Assembly: GCA_028023455.1 (NCBI GenBank)
Contig: JAQFVV010006220.1
Location: 7,669,852-7,733,851, forward strand
From: Epiperipatus broadwayi
Lineage: Eukaryota; Onychophora; Udeonychophora; Euonychophora; Peripatidae
Direction: 5' to 3'
DNA: 64,000 nucleotides
Shown here: one piece after another, positions 59,720 to 64,000 of the stretch
Numbering within the stretch: position 1 is the stretch's first letter
Layout: every line of letters starts with the position of its first letter
Notes under the pieces: model-generated
The model's database searches: none
What the model saw: the letters and a program-made list of their open reading frames with translations, nothing else
Told to the model about the DNA's origin: nothing
Made by a program: the position numbers and the translations under genes

Positions 59720-60340
59720 TTTATTGAAAAATGTGAAAATTTTAGAATAATTAACCTAATTTTGTCTGCTACCAAAATATAAATAATTAATCACTAAAAC
59801 ATTTGGTTTTAGGGGGGGGGGAGAGATAAAATATGTAATTGGAGCTGAATAAACTATTATTGGGAGATATGTAGATGAGGATTATGATTCAAAGATATAA
59901 AGCAAAAAGAAAAAGTTAATATTTGTTTTATTGTTCTTGAAAAGTCACTTTACAGAGAGACATGATTTTATTGAATATTTTGAAGAGAGGAAGATTTAGT
60001 TCAAAAGAAGGTGGTAACTATTATAAAATGTACATATAAAGAAGTATATTTTTAGAATAATTAAATGATTTTATTTCACAAGAAAGAAAGTGTAAGATAA
60101 AATACTTATTTATTTGTTAGTTTATTTAATATTTATTCAGATAAATTGCAAAATTATTAAGCTTATGATATAGAAAAAATAAATGTTTGTAATACCAGGT
60201 TTGCTAATAACCTCATAGTACTTATAAATAGTAAGAATTAACTTAAAAAGATGCTAAGAAAGAATAATAGAACATTTAAGGGAAAAAGTGAAAGAAATGC
60301 AATTAAAAATAAAGTAATAACTAAAGCAAATGAAGCTTGT
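59720..60340. other. AT-rich spacer
   Basis: A run of about ten G at 59812-59821 is the only unusual mark. No gene. Confidence 0.5.
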
Positions 60341-60344
60341 AGAG

Positions 60345-60757
60345 TCCATTAATGTTTGTCAGAAGATTTGTGATAATGGTATTTTACCCGTAGTTATATT
60401 TTGGACTATTGTTATTATATAAATGAAAATGTTTTTAGACAAATTCAAATTTTATTTTTCCTTTGTAAAATACATTCAATTGTTAATAATAACATACAGT
60501 TTGTAAATGACACAATATTTGAAGCTATATTTTTCTCTTTGCTTCATCAAATATTGCTGGCCTGACTAGTGATAGTCTAATTTAGAAATTCAGTAACACT
60601 TAAAATAGCATAGTAGATTAGAATAACATTTTATAACTTCAGTATCTACAAATTTAAAGGTCTTTGATTCAATGCCCATGCTAGACTATCATTAGTCAGG
60701 GTCAACAATGTCTAAAGAAAAGAGGAGAATAATGTCACTTGAATATTGCATTTTAAT
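60345..60757. mobile_element. Head-to-head inverted pair of tRNA-derived SINEs (pair 2)
   Basis: Left copy (tail only) reads leftward from about 60566 to 60345; right copy (tRNA head 60600-60682, then tail 60690-60757) reads rightward and ends in oligo-A. Tail words are shared with pair 1: TTGCTGGCCTGA in the left arms (60552-60563 and 8985-8996), GAGAATAATGTCACT in the right arm here against GAGAATAATATCACT at 9124-9138. Confidence 0.75.
60600..60682 (+). repeat. tRNA-like SINE head with A and B box
   Basis: TAGCATAGTAGATTAGAATA (60606-60625) aligns with the A-box side of the head at 9012-9092, and GGTCTTTGATTCAATGCCC (60659-60677) with its B-box side. Both heads have a similar spacing. Decayed. 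Confidence 0.6.
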
Positions 60758-61020
60758 TTAAAAAAAAAAAAACAGTTAACAATTTAATTAACTAAAAGCA
60801 AATTAATGGTTTTGAGTAATTTAAATAACTTTAAAAATAGAGAGTTGCCATGGCTAAGAAAATAGCTTAGAAGTGCAGTAAAATTTACATTTAAGAAAGA
60901 GTTGTCAAATATTTTACATTATATCATTAGTTTCTGTATATGTTCAACTTCTGCATTAAGAGTCATTTATAGTAATCATGAATAATTACTGGACATTAGT
61001 TGATAGTGTAGTATCCAAAT

Positions 61021-61062
61021 CTTCTGACTAGTTTCTGGCAATTGGCCTTCTTCAGGTGAAAA
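61021..61062 (-). ncRNA. Hammerhead ribozyme, CTGAAGA class, core intact
   Basis: On the minus strand TTTTCAC, CTGAAGA (61055-61049), helix II GGC/GCC around CAATT, GAAAC (61035-61031), TA, GTC with cleavage expected between 61026 and 61025, then AGAAGA. Helix I UUUUC pairs with GAAGA-like sequence, leaving an extra AC next to the core, as in the 53972 copy. All conserved core bases present. Confidence 0.65.
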
Positions 61063-61600
61063 GCACTGAATTTATATCTATATATACAGCAATGATTATT
61101 ATTATTATTTTTTTTTAATGTTAACTAAACTTATAACATAAAATTCAAGTCCCTAAAATGTTAAACTCTAACTAATTTTCTTGTATTATTGTAATTTTGA
61201 AAACAGACTAATGATCATATTAGTGGCCTTAGTTGTGTAATAATTGTAAAGATGAATATACAAAACAAATGTTGCCTTTATTTTCTCTGATTATTTTAAA
61301 CACTATGTACAAGACCAATAATTCACTGTATTATTATAACTAATTTTGTTTCTTCTTGTTTCTGAGTAATATTCCATTAATCTACATAGTGTTTTTCTTC
61401 AATCTCTTATCTATAATAAATCTCAAAATAAATTTCCAATATTGATTTCTTCATAGTGAAGTACATATCTTACTATTTATTTTCATTTTTTCTTTTAATT
61501 TTTTTACAACTGTCACAAAGCTCATCTTACAATTCATACAATCACTTATAGGTAGACAAATAAAATGTCACTACTGAATATCAGTATTCCATAGTGGCAA
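61063..61600. other. AT-rich spacer, no feature recognised
   Basis: TTA/ATT repeat at 61097-61110; no gene or known repeat. Confidence 0.5.
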
Positions 61601-61604
61601 GGGA

Positions 61605-62910
61605 GTATATATATTATTGGGTCTTTTATTTGCTGATGATGTCTTCTTGTGCACAGAAAAAAGAGAAGATATGGAAGTTATGCTAAAGCCATGCACAAGG
61701 GTGGATAAAGAGATGGGGATTAAATTTAGTGAAGAAAAATCAAAAGTAATGATGATTAATACTGGAGAAAGAGAAAACAAAGAATTTTTATTGGGGGATA
61801 TAAAGTTAAGTGTAGTGAATAGGTATAACTATTTGGGAATCATCTTAAGTAATCAGAAAAATTTATTGGATGAATGAAAGAAAAAATTGATAAATGAAGC
61901 AAAGAAAAGAAAGGGATTGATAAAGAAATTAACAGTGTTTTCATATAAGAAATATGATGTTGCTAGAATTGTATGGAAAGAAGTGGCAGCAGCATGGCTA
62001 ACATATGGTAATGATGCATTATGTGTTAGTAAAAAAGTGTTAGATTACTTACAAAAAGTACAAAGAGAAGTAGGAAGAGATACATTAGATGCAGATGTGT
62101 GGACAGTAAAGAAAGCAATTCAAGGAGAAAAGGAATACACAAGATGCAAAAAGAAAAATGTAAATATTCAGTGGATTGTAATTTATGGATAGTAAGAGAA
62201 TAGCCAAAATAGTATTTATTTGCATTACGAGTAAAGGATAGGCAACAAGATGGGTTAGAACCGTAGTATGGTATGGAGAAGATACTTATACAAAAGGTTG
62301 GATGATTGTGTTAGGAGAATTGTTGTGTGTTATAGTGGCAAGGAATGGAATAGAATAATAGATGCATTAATAAAGAATGGGGAGTTGGAGAGATGGAGAA
62401 CTAGTATGGAGAGTAAAAAAAGTTTAAATATATATAAAAGTAAACAGAATATTGGTGTGAGTTAATTTACGATAATAACAAAGAAAGTAGTTTACAGTTT
62501 AAGGCTCAAACAGGATCTTTAGCAACAGGGGAATATACACATAAATGGAAAAATGTGGGTGATTTAGTCTGCAAGTTAAGAAAGAAAGGCAAAGAAAATA
62601 TTAGGCATATATTAATTGAAAGTAAATGCCTGAAAGCAGAAAGGATACATATAATGAAGGTGTGAAAGAATAAATATAAACAAAGTGATTATATAAAAAG
62701 TGGGTTCTTTTATGCTGGGTTTGGGAAAAGATAAGGGGGGTTTAGATATAAAGGCACTGTGGAAATAGGATGAAGCAGGGTAGAGAAGAATATGGGAAAA
62801 ACATGGCAGGAAATGGAAAGAAAAGGTAAAGTGACTAACAGGTTTCTCTGCACTTAGTGGCTGAGAGATTCCAGATTCCAAAAAAGAGAAAAGTCTTAGT
62901 GCATTGCATT
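61605..62910 (+). pseudogene. Non-LTR retrotransposon reverse transcriptase C-terminal half, fairly young
   Basis: One frame holds 61617-61877, 61887-62192 and 62268-62465, interrupted only by a few in-frame stops. It starts at the catalytic block GLLFADDVFLCTEKREDMEV, then GIKFSEEKSKVMMINTGERE, NRYNYLGIILSNQ, KKLTVFSYKKYDVARIVWKE, YGNDALCVSKKVLDYLQKVQ and REVGRDTLDADVWTVKKAIQ. This matches the FADD..., KSKVMV, YKYLG, LTYG..., QREVGR..LG series of LINEs known from ticks and other invertebrates. Shifted frames continue to about 62910 (LQFKAQTGSLATGEYTHKW). The 5' half is missing, as usual for LINE insertions. Confidence 0.85.
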
Positions 62911-64000
62911 GCATAGACCAGTGATTTTTTGTACTTTATGTATTTAGTTACCAACTTAGCTTTGGATAATATCTCTACAGTCTTTGAAACATGAGGCCAA
63001 AATTACTGTAATATATATATATATATTCTAATATTTTCACGGATGAATGATGATTTTATATTATTATTATTTTTGGCTACACAGAATATCCCGAAAATAA
63101 TATGAAAAATCATATGTATATATAGAATTCACACATAATATACACTAGTACAGGAACAGTGAAGGAGGATTCAGAAGATAAATTATTGAAAAAGATCAAT
63201 TTAATCAATGGTTACTTTTTTAAAACAAGTTTTGATTGAAACATCCATGACTATCATGAATCTGTATATTTAAAAGTAATCAAATAATTTGACGCTCAAG
63301 ATATTATGTGATGATTGAACACTCAAGTGACAGTTTAACCTTTGATAAAGATACCTTTAACTCTTGAGTTCATCACTCTTACTAATGTGCTAAATCTTCC
63401 AGAACATTCTGTATCCAAAAAAAATTTAAAATAATACCATGCTTATTACTTTGATTTGGATCAAAAAGAGATGCACTAATCTATCTAGCAAGTGGTCTGG
63501 TCTTACTATCTGTCATGAAAGAGTGCCACTAGAAATAAATTAATGATTGAATTGCATTAAACAATTGTGACTACACATATTTTATGATTCAATAAGTTTA
63601 TTCAGAAATTTCATTATCATAGATCATATTATACATATTAATGTTTATAGATATGATGAGCTATGTTATTTTTTTAAAGAATAATGAAATATTAATTTAG
63701 CATGATATATATATATATATCTTTTTAACAATTTTTTTTTTAGCAAAAATGGAAAAAATATGTAAGCATTTAAAAATGATGAAATAGCTTCTTAAATAAT
63801 TAGTCATTTATTTCATTTTGCTTCTAGAGTTGTGTATTGATTGGGAAATGATGTTAGTCAAAATTAAACGATTTTGTAGTGAGAGTTAAAAATAAGAAAG
63901 AATAATTGCGAGAAATAGATTAATAAAATTCAATTTGAATATTGTATTTCATATATCATTTGATGTTTTCCTTTTGATATCTTTTATTAATGTTGTTTTA
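62911..64000. other. AT-rich intergenic DNA to the window end
   Basis: TA microsatellites at 63012-63026 and 63706-63720; no gene or known repeat seen. Confidence 0.5.

Noticed and set aside
1-64000. CRISPR arrays, bacterial operons, rRNA
   Set aside because: No regularly spaced repeats, no ribosome-binding sites with long ORFs, no rRNA-like conserved blocks; the content is eukaryotic transposable elements.

Overview
This is a very AT-rich, eukaryotic, probably invertebrate-metazoan intergenic window. I found no host gene, tRNA gene, rRNA or CRISPR array. Its coding traces all come from decayed transposable elements. They match families common in invertebrates: a ZBED5/SCAND3-type hAT transposase, Penelope-like retroelements (PLEs) with a GIY-YIG endonuclease, three kinds of non-LTR retrotransposon, and a gypsy-like integrase. 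Many putative tRNA-derived SINEs are also present. I cannot name the species from sequence alone.

Layout. 1-145 is the 3' end of a non-LTR element. 340-645 is a hammerhead-bearing repeat. 1378-4270 is a complete but dead hAT transposon with an 8-bp target duplication. 7230-7420 and 12935-13378 are two more hammerhead elements. 8785-9280 is an inverted SINE pair. 13915-14487 and 22246-22507 are inverted repeats. 16922-18615 is a head-to-head pair of PLE copies. 20015-20265 holds the best-preserved hammerhead. Roughly 22.5-35 kb is mostly featureless AT-rich DNA, apart from a possible TIR element (26728-27607) and small tandem duplications. 35.8-42.3 kb is a dense patch of hammerhead inverted pairs, a long palindrome with a SINE inserted in one arm, and a LINE interrupted by a hammerhead insertion with a 9-bp duplication. 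47.1-47.75 kb is an integrase remnant and 48575-48802 a hammerhead palindrome. 57770-58975 is a second head-to-head PLE pair, 60345-60757 a second inverted SINE pair, and 61605-62910 a fairly young LINE fragment.

The main finding is the number of hammerhead self-cleaving ribozyme motifs, about 20 intact to decayed copies in 64 kb, on both strands. The best ones have the CTGANGA...GAAA...UH core, a short helix III, and a helix I with two paired segments flanking an internal loop. Several copies differ by compensatory changes in helix I. The PLE copies carry a related hammerhead-like hairpin just after the endonuclease stop. PLE, hammerhead and SINE copies are repeatedly arranged as head-to-head inverted pairs with the truncated 5' ends at the centre. 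I infer that one PLE-type machinery made this set of autonomous and non-autonomous elements. All calls come from reading the sequence by eye; no database or folding program was used.
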